The notes under the pieces: generated by a model | What the model saw: only the letters and a program-made list of their open reading frames with translations | Database searches by the model: none | Told to the model about the DNA's origin: nothing | Source of the DNA: Belliella alkalica | Lineage (GTDB): Bacteria > Bacteroidota > Bacteroidia > Cytophagales > Cyclobacteriaceae | Direction of reading: 5' to 3' | Assembly: GCF_022549785.1 (NCBI RefSeq) | Contig: NZ_JAKZGO010000001.1 | Coordinates: 268,100-332,099 of the forward strand | DNA length: 64,000 bases | Part shown: positions 45,339 to 54,517 of the stretch, piece after piece | How positions within the stretch are numbered: the first letter of the stretch is position 1 | How the letters are laid out: each line of letters opens with the position of its first letter | Position numbers and translations under genes: made by a program

Positions 45339-46787
45339 TTATTGGATTGTTATTAGTACTTCAAAAGCATCTAACCTGGCACCAGCCCTATCTCTAGCTG
45401 ACAAAACAATCTTATCAGTAGCACCATTTCCATTATTGACGTATGAAAGATTCATGACATTGATGTCATTTTGGGTAAATCTACTGCCGATTTGCAAAAT
45501 GCTTGCCCCACTAACAATCCAGCCGTTTTCTGGCGCTTCTTCTACCGTATAAATGATATCATTAGCTCCTGCACCTGAAATCTCAAGGATGCTATTGTCC
45601 CAAGCAACCGAACCACCTCTTTCTACTGAAAACCCTGCATTGGTGACAAATTCAAGAACGCTATTGCCTGTTGCAATAGTGGCAATCAGCATTGGCGGAG
45701 GTAGTGTTGGGTGCTCTTTTGATGCTAAATCATTTGTCTCATCTTTGGTAGCTTCTCCGTCGAGCATCAGTGTGATTTTGCCCCTAGACTCCCTAGATTC
45801 AAAAAAATCAGTGATGTCATAGTTAAATGCAGGAATTCTTGTCGTTCTCAATGTCGCTATTGGGCCATCATCAGGCATAGTTGCATTGTTCCAGTTCAAG
45901 CCCATTTCAGTCCATGTTGTATCATTGACACTATAAAGATCCAATAGGTCATTTCTGGCATGCGTAAACACCACTCCTATCTGAAACCTTAAGTCTGTGA
46001 TTACTCCTTCACTTTGAAACTCATTAAGATCAAATAGCAAATATGCTCTTCTATCAAAATCTCCAGCACCTGTCACGTTCTTTACCCGCAAAAGAGGGTT
46101 AGCACCATAATTGGTATTTGCAAATGAACCTCCATTAACAAAAGCATCAAAGATTGGGAAAATTGTATCTGTTTTGACTGATGGATCAAGCGCATCTAGA
46201 TTTACTGATTGCGCAGAAAAGAATACGATTGCATTGACTACATGAATCACACCATTGGTCGGCTCAAGATTAGAAGTGGCTATCTCCCACTGCCTGCTTG
46301 TATTCTGATTGATAAGCCCAATAAAATTGGCATTATGCGAAAGGAACATCGTCTGACCACTTTCTGTTTCGTAAGGCAATGGTCGATTGCTTTCAAACAA
46401 TTCTGGATCAGTAAATATCACTCTTGCTTTTACAATATGATACCTCAAAACATTTCTCAGTATCGGTACGGGTACTTCAGAAAGACTTCCGTAGCCATTA
46501 CTTTGGAGGTATGCATTGAATGCAGCATTAGTAGGTGCTATAAATGTCCTGATTTCTCCCCCTCCATAGACAGCTTCAAGTCCTGTGAGCTCAATAGCGT
46601 TTCGCAACATCGAAAAAGAATCATTTGTCTGAAAAAATTCCAATGCCGAAACTCCCAATTCGCCAGTTACGCCTGATTCCTGATAATCAAAATTATCCTG
46701 AATTACGCAACTGAAAAACATACTTATCCCAACCAAGCTAATAGCCAAGGATGTTATGATTTTGTTTGATTTTATATTTTTCATCAT
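45339..46787 (-). CDS. Surface lipoprotein with fasciclin, CBM/DNRLRE-like and CSPG-like domains
   Basis: A 482-residue lipoprotein with signal ending F-F-S-C (about 27). A fasciclin (FAS1) domain spans about 45-195 (T-F-I-A-P-T-N-A-A-F near 85; N-G-V-I-H-V-V-N near 178). A beta-sandwich like the DNRLRE/CBM96 type follows (about 215-345: A-Y-L-L-F-D-L, then T-W-T-E-M-G-L-N-W-N-N-A). The C-terminal 110 residues resemble a CSPG/cadherin-like repeat (F-T-Q-N-D-I-N, D-K-I-V-L-S-A-R-D). It occupies the place of SusE/SusF-type surface glycan-binding proteins after susC-susD. It probably binds the target polysaccharide outside the cell; this is inferred from position and the CBM-like fold. Confidence 0.75.
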   Translation of the reverse strand: MMKNIKSNKIITSLAISLVGISMFFSCVIQDNFDYQESGVTGELGVSALEFFQTNDSFSMLRNAIELTGLEAVYGGGEIRTFIAPTNAAFNAYLQSNGYGSLSEVPVPILRNVLRYHIVKARVIFTDPELFESNRPLPYETESGQTMFLSHNANFIGLINQNTSRQWEIATSNLEPTNGVIHVVNAIVFFSAQSVNLDALDPSVKTDTIFPIFDAFVNGGSFANTNYGANPLLRVKNVTGAGDFDRRAYLLFDLNEFQSEGVITDLRFQIGVVFTHARNDLLDLYSVNDTTWTEMGLNWNNATMPDDGPIATLRTTRIPAFNYDITDFFESRESRGKITLMLDGEATKDETNDLASKEHPTLPPPMLIATIATGNSVLEFVTNAGFSVERGGSVAWDNSILEISGAGANDIIYTVEEAPENGWIVSGASILQIGSRFTQNDINVMNLSYVNNGNGATDKIVLSARDRAGARLDAFEVLITIQ

Positions 46788-46823
46788 ACTTTATTTAATG
46801 TTTGCATTGCCAAAGCCATCGTT

Positions 46824-48200
46824 TTACTGGTAAAATGGATTTTGGACTAAGCTAGGATTTCTATTTATGGCATCTTCATGAATAGGCCAAACCAAATTTG
46901 CTTCATCGCTCAATCCATTGATTGGATTCATGACTTCTATCGCTTTTCCTGTCCTTACCAAATCAAACCATCTATGTCCTTCAAAGGACAATTCAATTAG
47001 CCTTTCATGTAGAATCGCAGATTCCACATCTCCATACAAATTGATGGCAGTAGCTTCATCCAAATTGGGAAGACCTGCCCTTACCCTGATGGTATTCAGC
47101 AAAGTAAGTGCTTCAGCAGTCTGCCCCAACTGATGGTGGGCTTCTGCTTTTAACAAAATGATATCTGCCAGTCTAAACATTACTATATTTTTGTCTGAAG
47201 GCTCAGGACTTTCATCACTAAAGCCCTCTCCAAAGAATTTCCAGATTTTTCTAGGCTGCGTTTCCGTAACATCATAAATCAAGTTCCGTCTCAGGTCTCC
47301 CTCTTCAAATGAATCCCTAAAAGACTGGCTGGGGAAGAAATTACTATCGGATCCCAAAGCATATAACACTCTGAGTGAGTTTCTTTGGACTTCATTATAT
47401 CCTATTTCAAATATGCTTTCATTAGTATACCCCTGGGTGAAGATTCTTGACCAATCATTGATGGATACCAAAGAATACAAACTATTGGCTAGCACCTTAT
47501 CTGCAGAAGCAATGGCATTTACATAGTCCTTTTTCCACATATAAAGATGTGTCAGCATTGCGTCTGCTGCGCCTCTTGTGATCAAAATCCTGTCGCGTTG
47601 TCCACCAAAACTCGCTCTGCAATTTTCCGATGCATAAATCAAATCTGCTTCTATTTGCATCAATACGAGTTCTTTCGCTGTTCGCTCAGGAAAAATATTC
47701 TGTTGAATACTTTCATAAGGTTCAATAATCAATGGAACATCTCCCCATACCCTCACCGCATAGAAATATGACAAGGCTCTAAGTGCACGAGCTTGGGCCA
47801 CAAGTTGTCTTCCAAATTCACTGTCACCATCAAAAACAGTTGGAACATATTTGATAGCATAGTTTGCCCTGCTTATCGTCTCGTATATATTGTTCCATCT
47901 TGCAGATGCCAATATTGTGTTCAGTGTATTTTGTTGTAGCAAAAATGGATCTCCGGCTTGATTTGTATTGACAGCATCTGCTCTACCTTCACCCCAATAA
48001 GAGAAATTGGTGGAAAATGTAGCTTGAACAGCATCGTAAATTCCAAATACTCCAGCCTGGGCGTCACTTGATGTTTGATAAAAACCTTGGGCTGAAAAGC
48101 TACTGACAGGATCTCTCTGCAACAAGTCTTCTGAACATGAATAAGAGGCTAATAACAAAACCCCCAGAAATATTTTTATTCTATTTTTCATAACTGTCAT
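46824..48200 (-). CDS. SusD/RagB-family nutrient-binding lipoprotein
   Basis: A 458-residue lipoprotein with signal ending A-S-Y-S-C and the following S-E-D-L-L-Q-R-D-P, typical of SusD. It has the N-terminal SusD_N domain and a C-terminal SusD/RagB domain (A-E-A-H-H-Q-L-G, L-N-T-I-R-V-R-A-G-L, and E-R-L-I-E-L-S-F-E-G-H-R-W-F-D-L-V-R). These motifs mark the classical carbohydrate-type SusD. The start could be ATG 48200 or ATG 48191; the second gives the more usual M-K-N-R-I-K signal. It begins 2-11 bases after the susC stop. It is the surface lid of the transporter encoded upstream and likely binds chitin- or GlcNAc-containing oligosaccharides. Confidence 0.93.
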   Translation of the reverse strand: MTVMKNRIKIFLGVLLLASYSCSEDLLQRDPVSSFSAQGFYQTSSDAQAGVFGIYDAVQATFSTNFSYWGEGRADAVNTNQAGDPFLLQQNTLNTILASARWNNIYETISRANYAIKYVPTVFDGDSEFGRQLVAQARALRALSYFYAVRVWGDVPLIIEPYESIQQNIFPERTAKELVLMQIEADLIYASENCRASFGGQRDRILITRGAADAMLTHLYMWKKDYVNAIASADKVLANSLYSLVSINDWSRIFTQGYTNESIFEIGYNEVQRNSLRVLYALGSDSNFFPSQSFRDSFEEGDLRRNLIYDVTETQPRKIWKFFGEGFSDESPEPSDKNIVMFRLADIILLKAEAHHQLGQTAEALTLLNTIRVRAGLPNLDEATAINLYGDVESAILHERLIELSFEGHRWFDLVRTGKAIEVMNPINGLSDEANLVWPIHEDAINRNPSLVQNPFYQ

Positions 48201-48202
48201 CT

Positions 48203-51200
48203 TTATAAGCCAATATTTAAACCTAGGATAATAGTACGACTCTGTGGATAAGAGCCTTGATCTACACCTACTCTCAATCCGCTAAATGAATTTACATCAG
48301 GATCATATCCTGTATAGTTGGTCCAAGTGATCAAGTTAGTCGCAGTGACATAGGCATCCAATTTTGATATTTTCCAGCGCTCCAATATTTTATTTGGCAA
48401 GCTATATCTGAAGTGGACATTTTTGAGCTTGATATATGACCCATCTTCTACCCATCTACTTTGTATCCTGCTCATTGATTGCAAAGGATCATCTCTGACA
48501 GGTTTTGGATAATCAGTGATGTCACCTTGCTGTCTCCATCTATTCAAAGCATCAGTAGAAAGGTTATTATACCTCACAATGGAATTTCTTTGGTGATTTA
48601 TTTCACTGTAAATATCATTTCCATAAGAAAATTGGAAGAAAAGGCTTAGACTGAAATTTTTATAGGTAAAATCATTGTTGATCCCTCCAAAGAAGTCAGG
48701 CGTGGCATTACCGATGATCTGCCTATCATTTTGATCAATAAATCCATCCCCGTTAAGGTCATGCCAAATAGGATCACCTCCTCTATATACCGGCCCTTGT
48801 GCCCCATTTGTGATTCCGTTTACATTGTCTTCGTCGCTTGCATATACACCATCAAACCTCCAACCGAAGAAGGTTCCAATTGGGTAACCTTCCTGAAGGA
48901 TATGAAATGCCCCATTTTGAATAAAACCATTGGTGAGTACATTCTCGGGAAGGCTTTTGACCATGTTCCTGTTGGTGCTTATATTGAAGTTAGTACTCCA
49001 ACTAAAATCCCTTGTATCCATGTTTCGGGTAGTGACCATCAATTCAATCCCCTTATTTTGAATGCTGCCTATGTTTTGTGTTATAAAATCAAAACCGGTC
49101 TCCCTTGGAATTGGGACGTTGTAGAGCAGGTCATTTGTGTTCTTTAAATATGCATCTACATTGATCATCAATTTGTTTTCCCAGAAGGAAAGATCCAATC
49201 CAGCATTGTATTGAGTAGTAGTCTCCCAAGTAAGGCCTGCATTTGGCATAACTGTAGGTGAGGCACCAGAAAAATCCAGATAGTTGGTCCCTACCATAAA
49301 CTCCCCTTGTGAAGTATAATTTCCAATAGCTTCGTTCCCTGTTTTTCCGGCACTGAATCTAAATTTACCATCTTCTAGGAAATTTAAATTATCAAAGACA
49401 CCTTCATCGGAGAATCTCCAGCCCACAGAAGCTGATGGAAAAAACCCAAATCTATTATCTCTGCCAAATCGTGAAGATCCATCAGCTCTGATATTGGCCT
49501 CAAATAAATACTTTCTTTCGAAGTCATAAGAAACCCTACCAAAATAAGACAACATCGAGTGTTCTGTAGCAATATTAACATCTTGATTAGCAATCGTACC
49601 TGCACCATTCAATGTCCTGATGTTGTCACTTGCGAAAAACAGTCCATCTAAACCAGCTCTTTCATATTTCCAATCTTGGTAACTAAACCCTGCTAGAGCT
49701 CCAAAATTATGGCTAGTGCCGAACTGCTTTTGATAAGTTAAAATATTTTCATTTGCCCATGTCATATTATTTGATGACCTGACAGAACCTGTATTGTAAC
49801 CTTCCCTAAAATCAAGAGTCGAAGGAATAAATGTGTCTTCCTTCATTGAAACGAAGTCAACATTGATACTGCTCCTGAATTTTAGTCCTTCTGCAATTCT
49901 AAACTCTGCATATTGACTAGCTATGACTCTGTTGCTTTTGTTTAGGTTAGTGGATAATTCAGCCAAGCCTACTGGATTTCTTCTACCCAACTGATATCCA
50001 TTAAGTGATCCATCAGGCAAAAACATTGCAAATGTCGGAGGCCTAATCAAAAGCTCCCTGACAATACTCAAGTTTCCAGATCCAGCTGCATTGGATCTAT
50101 TGTTTATTGCATTGGTGTAAGAAACACTCTGCCCGATAGTTAATCTGTCCGAAACATCAAAGTCAACATTCAATCTGGAAGTGATTCTCTTGTAATTTGA
50201 GTTAAGAATAATACCATCTTGGTCAAAGAAAGAGGAACTCCAAGCGTAACGCACATTATCGGAACCACCTCTTATGGAAAAATCAACATTATTTTGTCTT
50301 GCTACTCTAAACATTTCACTTTGCCAGTCAAAATCCCCATTGTTTACAGCACTTAGAGAATCTAATACTGCCGGAATTATTGCTTCTGAGCTATTTGCAT
50401 TCGCATAAGAATCCAAAACAGCACTTCTATATTGGCTTGCATTGAGAACACCAAGCCTTCGGGAAACAGTACTAATCCCAGAATGGATATTTAAATCCAC
50501 CTGAGGCTTGCCAGACTTTCCTCTTTTGGTAGTAATCATGACCACTCCATTTGCAGCCCTAGAGCCATAAATCGCTGTTGAGGCCGCATCTTTCAATACT
50601 TCTATAGACTCAATATCCGTAGGGTTGATATCAGCAAGAGGATTGAGTCCAAAATTCTCAGTTCCATTAAGTGAAGAAGTGACATTTGTCTCAATAGGAA
50701 CGCCATCTACCACATATAGTGGTGAATTACCGGCGTTCAAGGATGAATTTCCTCTGATAGTGATAGTCATTGCCCCTCCTGGAGCACCTGAATTGGAAGT
50801 CACCTGCACACCCGCAGCCCGGCCTTGAAGAACAGAAATCGGGTCTTGAAAATTGGTCTGAGAAATCTCATTGCTTCCTACGGAAACAATAGACCCCGTT
50901 AAATTTCTTTTTTCCTGAACTCCATATCCGACGACAACAAATTCATTCAAATCGCTAGTAGAGGAAACAAGGGAAACATTTAATTCACTAAAGTTCCCAA
51001 CTTGAATATCCTGCGGTTCAAACCCCAAATATGAAAATCTCAAGATATCTTGATCTGAAATATTGCTAAGGGAGTAAAATCCATCTATATCAGTAGATGT
51101 ACCGTTTGAAGTTCCCTTCACAATGACAGCAGCTCCAAAAATAGGCTCTCCTGTTTTGCTGTCTGTAATTTTACCTTTGATAGTAATGCCTTGTGCATGT

Positions 51201-51304
51201 ACTGAAAAGGTTAAAAAGAGCAAAACCAATAGAGAAAGACCAATTTTGAGTGCTAAGTGGCTACCCTCCAATTTATATAGGGCATTTCTGATTCTTTGGC
51301 TCAT
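48203..51304 (-). CDS. SusC/RagA-family TonB-linked outer-membrane transporter
   Basis: A 1033-residue protein; signal region to about 38 (F-S-V-H-A-Q) with an extended positively charged N terminus. CarboxypepD_reg domain about 42-120, plug about 125-240 (F-V-V-V-G-Y-G-V-Q, L-Y-V-V-D-G-V-P, A-S-T-A-I-Y-G-S-R-A-A-N-G-V), then the barrel ending in R-T-I-I-L-G-L-N-I-G-L. It is the canonical carbohydrate-type SusC. It is the first gene of the amino-sugar locus; its promoter (51355-51386) is overlapped by a LacI-type operator, so expression is most likely controlled by the divergent LacI protein. Confidence 0.94.
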   Translation of the reverse strand: MSQRIRNALYKLEGSHLALKIGLSLLVLLFLTFSVHAQGITIKGKITDSKTGEPIFGAAVIVKGTSNGTSTDIDGFYSLSNISDQDILRFSYLGFEPQDIQVGNFSELNVSLVSSTSDLNEFVVVGYGVQEKRNLTGSIVSVGSNEISQTNFQDPISVLQGRAAGVQVTSNSGAPGGAMTITIRGNSSLNAGNSPLYVVDGVPIETNVTSSLNGTENFGLNPLADINPTDIESIEVLKDAASTAIYGSRAANGVVMITTKRGKSGKPQVDLNIHSGISTVSRRLGVLNASQYRSAVLDSYANANSSEAIIPAVLDSLSAVNNGDFDWQSEMFRVARQNNVDFSIRGGSDNVRYAWSSSFFDQDGIILNSNYKRITSRLNVDFDVSDRLTIGQSVSYTNAINNRSNAAGSGNLSIVRELLIRPPTFAMFLPDGSLNGYQLGRRNPVGLAELSTNLNKSNRVIASQYAEFRIAEGLKFRSSINVDFVSMKEDTFIPSTLDFREGYNTGSVRSSNNMTWANENILTYQKQFGTSHNFGALAGFSYQDWKYERAGLDGLFFASDNIRTLNGAGTIANQDVNIATEHSMLSYFGRVSYDFERKYLFEANIRADGSSRFGRDNRFGFFPSASVGWRFSDEGVFDNLNFLEDGKFRFSAGKTGNEAIGNYTSQGEFMVGTNYLDFSGASPTVMPNAGLTWETTTQYNAGLDLSFWENKLMINVDAYLKNTNDLLYNVPIPRETGFDFITQNIGSIQNKGIELMVTTRNMDTRDFSWSTNFNISTNRNMVKSLPENVLTNGFIQNGAFHILQEGYPIGTFFGWRFDGVYASDEDNVNGITNGAQGPVYRGGDPIWHDLNGDGFIDQNDRQIIGNATPDFFGGINNDFTYKNFSLSLFFQFSYGNDIYSEINHQRNSIVRYNNLSTDALNRWRQQGDITDYPKPVRDDPLQSMSRIQSRWVEDGSYIKLKNVHFRYSLPNKILERWKISKLDAYVTATNLITWTNYTGYDPDVNSFSGLRVGVDQGSYPQSRTIILGLNIGL

Positions 51305-51354
51305 AGAATTAATGTTAAATGTGTTTCAATAGAATTTTAATTAAGTACCTGTTT

Positions 51355-51386
51355 CAAATGTAAAATTTTAGGAATTAATATGCAAA
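51355..51386 (-). promoter_or_regulatory. Bacteroidota-type promoter of the susC-susD operon
   Basis: On the minus strand TTTG (51383-51386), a 20-base spacer and TACATTTG (51355-51362) match the Bacteroidota primary-sigma consensus TTTG-N19-21-TAnnTTTG exactly. The -7 box lies 51 bases before the susC start codon. The -33 TTTG is inside the palindromic LacI operator at 51379-51396, so bound LacI would block sigma access. Confidence 0.75.
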
Positions 51387-51396
51387 CGTTTGCATA
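51379..51396. promoter_or_regulatory. LacI-family operator O1, TATGCAAACGTTTGCATA
   Basis: An 18-base perfect palindrome with the central CG of LacI/CcpA-type operators (core GCAAACGTTTGC). It covers the -33 box of the susC promoter. The same 12-base core occurs again at 51522-51533 next to the lacI gene. Binding by the adjacent LacI protein is inferred from position and form. Confidence 0.75.
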
Positions 51397-51521
51397 AAAT
51401 TTTCTAAAAATTGCATGGAGTCAAAAAGAGAAATTATACGTAAATATTGCTTAAAATCAGTTTTTAGGCCTTTTAAATGATTGAAGATATTTTTCCAAAT
51501 GCCATTAATATTTTTTAAATT

Positions 51522-51533
51522 GCAAACGTTTGC
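51522..51533. promoter_or_regulatory. LacI-family operator O2, GCAAACGTTTGC
   Basis: A second copy of the operator core, ending 12 bases before the lacI ATG. The centres of O1 and O2 are 140 bases apart, so the pair could support both autoregulation and DNA looping across the divergent promoter region. Confidence 0.7.
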
Positions 51534-51545
51534 TAACTCAGACGC

Positions 51546-52568
51546 ATGAACAAGAAAAGAACAACCCTCAAAGACTTGGCTAAAGAGCTTGGTTTGGCAG
51601 CATCTACCATATCAAGGGCATTGGACGACCATACAGGCATCAGTCAAGAAACCAAGGAGAAAGTCCTCAAAAAAGCTGAAGAGCTTGGATTTACAAGAAA
51701 CTCCATTGCTTCCAGTTTCAGGAAAAGCAAGACACTGACAATCGGGGTAATTGTTCCTAGGATTGATATTCATTTCCATTCACTTGTGATCAGTGGAATT
51801 GAAGAATATGCTTACAAGTCAGGATATAATGTCACTATTTTTCAATCGAGGGACTCAATAAAGCGAGAATCCAAGATTACTAAAATACTTCAAAATAAAA
51901 TGTCTGAGGGGGTAATCATCTGCTTAGGAACTGAAACTACCTCTTATGAACATTTTGAAAAACTAAATCGAATGAAAATCCCATTGGTATTTTATGATAG
52001 GGTTCCTACAGGATTTGAGGCCAACAAAATCATAATCAATGACTATGAATCCGCTTTCAAAGCTACAGAACATCTGATTGAAGTCGGGTGTAAACGAATA
52101 GCACACATCGGTGGAAGCCAATCAACGGGTATTTTTAAAGCAAGATTTGAGGGATACAAAGCTGCACTTGTCAAACATAAATTCCCTATGGAAAAAAACT
52201 TGGTTCATTTCACAAAAGATTTGAGCTATGAGGAAGGTGCATTGGTGGCCAAAAAACTACTCGCTCTAAAATCAAGACCTGATGGAATATTTTGTTCAAA
52301 TGACTACACGGCTGTAAGTGCTATTCAGGTTTTCCAAAAAAATATGGTGAAAATCCCTCAGGAAATTGCTATAGTTGGTTTTAGTAATTATCCTATTTCC
52401 AAAATCATTGAACCACACCTAACAACTGTCAACGATAGGGCCTTTGAAATGGGAATGGCAGCAGCTAGGCTCCTGATCCGTCAGATCGAAGAAGAAGAGG
52501 ATATTATCCAAACAGAGATCATAACTATAAAAACAGAGCTATTAATAAGGGAATCTAGCACTAGATAA
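51546..52568 (+). CDS. LacI-family transcriptional regulator
   Basis: A 340-residue DNA-binding protein. N-terminal helix-turn-helix with T-L-K-D-L-A-K-E-L-G-L-A-A-S-T-I-S-R-A-L (about 7-26) and hinge helix N-S-I-A-S-S-F-R (about 52-59), then a periplasmic-binding-protein-like effector domain (about 62-340; T-I-G-V-I-V-P, D-G-I-F-C-S-N-D, I-A-I-V-G-F-S-N). Divergent from the susC operon; two matching operators lie in the 241-base gap. It should sense an amino sugar or its phosphate and control the susC-to-GH20 genes and itself. The effector is inferred. Confidence 0.92.
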   Translation: MNKKRTTLKDLAKELGLAASTISRALDDHTGISQETKEKVLKKAEELGFTRNSIASSFRKSKTLTIGVIVPRIDIHFHSLVISGIEEYAYKSGYNVTIFQSRDSIKRESKITKILQNKMSEGVIICLGTETTSYEHFEKLNRMKIPLVFYDRVPTGFEANKIIINDYESAFKATEHLIEVGCKRIAHIGGSQSTGIFKARFEGYKAALVKHKFPMEKNLVHFTKDLSYEEGALVAKKLLALKSRPDGIFCSNDYTAVSAIQVFQKNMVKIPQEIAIVGFSNYPISKIIEPHLTTVNDRAFEMGMAAARLLIRQIEEEEDIIQTEIITIKTELLIRESSTR

Positions 52569-52814
52569 TGGATCTATAAAATTCTTAAATGGGTTTTTAC
52601 AACTACTTTAACCAACCTCTGAAGACTGTTATAACTTTTTCTACGACTTAAACTTTAGATTAGACAACAATAAGTTCAAAAGTAAAAAAGTAGGAATACG
52701 TATGTTATTTACTTTTTGAAAAGTTTAAAATTATCTAAAATTGAAAAAAACTTCTCTCAAAACCAGAATCATTATTGGTTGCACTATTTTATCTCTTAAT
52801 TAGTAATTATAGTC

Positions 52815-53066
52815 TTACTGCTTCTCTTTTCTATCTTTTATTTCCTTCTTAACTTTCATTATTCTTTTTCTGAAAATCAAAAACGCCAAGATAATAATTA
52901 TAGGAATAATAATAAAAATGACAATATTACTTGTCTTAGAAAAATCTATTGGACCACTTGGTTTTGGGATATTTGGTTGGTTTTGGGCATTGGAATCAAA
53001 GGAAATCATTAGTATTAAAATTAGATATCCCAATAGTTTGTTTAAATACTTTTTAAATCTTGTCAT
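52815..53066 (-). CDS. Small membrane protein of unknown function
   Basis: An 83-residue protein with an N-terminal signal-like segment (about 8-27, ending N-A-Q-N), a proline-rich stretch (P-N-I-P-K-P-S-G-P-I-D-F), one strong membrane helix (about 48-66, I-F-I-I-I-P-I-I-I-I-L-A-F-L-I-F) and a lysine-rich tail. Similar short proteins with the pattern ...P-I-D-F-x-x-x-x-x-I-V-I-F-I... are frequent in Cytophagales and Flavobacteriia and sometimes mislabelled as adenylosuccinate synthetase. No function known. It stands alone, between the lacI and porP regions. Confidence 0.6.
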   Translation of the reverse strand: MTRFKKYLNKLLGYLILILMISFDSNAQNQPNIPKPSGPIDFSKTSNIVIFIIIPIIIILAFLIFRKRIMKVKKEIKDRKEKQ

Positions 53067-53477
53067 AGTTTTTTAATAATTATATTCATATATATAGTAG
53101 TAGCACAATAAATTCAAAGATTTGTTTTAAGTACTCACAATATTATATATACATCACAAAATTTGATCCGAATATGCATAACGATGCATAAAAATAGAAT
53201 TATCGTTACTTCTATGATTTCCATCAATATACGCAAAGACAATATTTAACTCTTGAGAATACAAGACTATGTAGTTTAATCGTAGTTCAAAAAAAGACAA
53301 CGAGTTAGTGAAAAAACAAAAAATTAAAACTCTAATTCAAAACAGAACCTGCTTTTTCAAACCCTATAGGCTGCATAACAGCAGTTTTTCTAACTCTTTA
53401 ACAAAAATTTATAAGACTATATATACATTGGCATTCCCTTAAATTTTAAAACATCTTATGATAAAGTTAATATCTGA
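53067..53477. other. Intergenic region, no gene seen
   Basis: AT-rich. It contains a direct repeat of ATGCATA near 53173-53190 and loosely complementary stretches GAGTTAG...GAAAAA (near 53300) and TTTTTCTAACTC (near 53385) that could pair in RNA, plus a small CTGC/GCAG hairpin near 53375 followed by TTTTT on the plus strand. None is strong enough to name. Confidence 0.35.
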
Positions 53478-54425
53478 TTACCATATAAGCACCTCTTTCT
53501 TGTTTTCCCTTACGTTTTTCCTAAACAATGGAATCACGGCCAAAAATTCATGTGTAGTGTTTGGCAGAAGATAAGATCTGCTCATTGGTAGCTCGTACAC
53601 ATATCCAACTCTCATAAAAGGCAGCAAAACTCCTAATTGAAAATTATTTGCATAATCTATCCTATGTCCAGCACCTAGCCAAATTTTATCCATCATCAAG
53701 ACTTTAAAGTTAAATTCTATATTATCAGGCAGGTCTACTTGGCTGCGATACATAAAATTGGTCGCTACTGACAGATTTGAACTGATAGCATTTCTATAAC
53801 CTGCCTGTACTATACCAACCCTAGGCTTTCTTTCCATAAAAGCATCTCCTGAGTTGATTGCACCTTGATTCACATTGTGCATCGCATAGGAAACATAATA
53901 ATTAGGATGTGTCAAGGCCAAACCAATATTGAAATCCAACACCTGCATATTAGCAAATCCATTGAGGTATTGTGCTATATTCGGATCATTAGCCTGTTCA
54001 GTGGTCAGGTTGTTCCCATCAAGCCTTACTCTGTTGTAGTTCACACCTACCCCTAACCTAATGGATGTTTTTTCTGCGATCTGAATCCTTGAGGCATAAG
54101 AAGCAATCATCTCAGTTTCTATAAATGCTCCATATTCATCATGAAGCACATTGAATCCCAATGCGTTCTTATCTGGATCTCCGCTTTTTGAAAAATCAGC
54201 AATATCAAACTCCAATGAACCAAAATAGGTCATCGGAGCTCCTTCGAAACCAGCCCATTGATTACGAACTAAGCCTCTGAAACTAGAGCCCTCATATCCA
54301 GTCAACGCTGGATTGAAATAACTCTGCATGTGGCTAAACTGTGAAATGTATTTTCTAGACTGGGCAAAGACTGAAGTGCTCAAAATGAAAATTATAAAGA
54401 ATATATATATTTTTTTCATAGTCAT
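53478..54425 (-). CDS. PorP/SprF-family type IX secretion outer-membrane protein
   Basis: A 315-residue protein with a signal peptide (cut near V-F-A-Q, about 20) and a beta-barrel body. The opening Y-I-S-Q-F-S-H-M-Q-S-Y-F-N-P-A-L-T-G-Y-E-G is diagnostic of PorP/SprF. The start may be ATG 54425 or ATG 54419 (M-K-K-I-Y-I). SprF-like proteins help secrete or anchor large gliding adhesins with CHU_C (type B) signals, and are usually encoded right after the adhesin, as here. It should act together with the giant protein encoded upstream. Shared machinery (PorK/L/M/N, SprA) is not in the window. Confidence 0.9.
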   Translation of the reverse strand: MTMKKIYIFFIIFILSTSVFAQSRKYISQFSHMQSYFNPALTGYEGSSFRGLVRNQWAGFEGAPMTYFGSLEFDIADFSKSGDPDKNALGFNVLHDEYGAFIETEMIASYASRIQIAEKTSIRLGVGVNYNRVRLDGNNLTTEQANDPNIAQYLNGFANMQVLDFNIGLALTHPNYYVSYAMHNVNQGAINSGDAFMERKPRVGIVQAGYRNAISSNLSVATNFMYRSQVDLPDNIEFNFKVLMMDKIWLGAGHRIDYANNFQLGVLLPFMRVGYVYELPMSRSYLLPNTTHEFLAVIPLFRKNVRENKKEVLIW

Positions 54426-54442
54426 ATATTTTGTTTTATTAA

Positions 54443-54500
54443 GTACAAAGGACCAATTCAGCGCTCCTAAAGTTTGAAGCTACTCTTTGGACCTTTGTAC
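54443..54500. repeat. Inverted repeat between the adhesin and porP genes
   Basis: Arms GTACAAAGG (54443-54451) and CCTTTGTAC (54492-54500), nine bases and perfect, enclose 40 bases. They lie in the short gap between the giant gene (ends 54518) and porP (starts 54425), both on the minus strand. A partial terminator or mRNA-stability element that sets the adhesin:PorP ratio is possible. Confidence 0.4.
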
Positions 54501-54517
54501 ACAATACTAGATTTGCT

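Noticed and set aside
46209..46676. 155-codon plus-strand frame inside the fasciclin lipoprotein gene
   Set aside because: It is antisense to the FAS1 domain, and the frame has no domain, signal peptide or upstream promoter.
51421..51520. Search for a third LacI operator or a clear lacI promoter
   Set aside because: No further copy of the operator core and no clean -33/-7 pair for lacI could be found by eye, so none is claimed.
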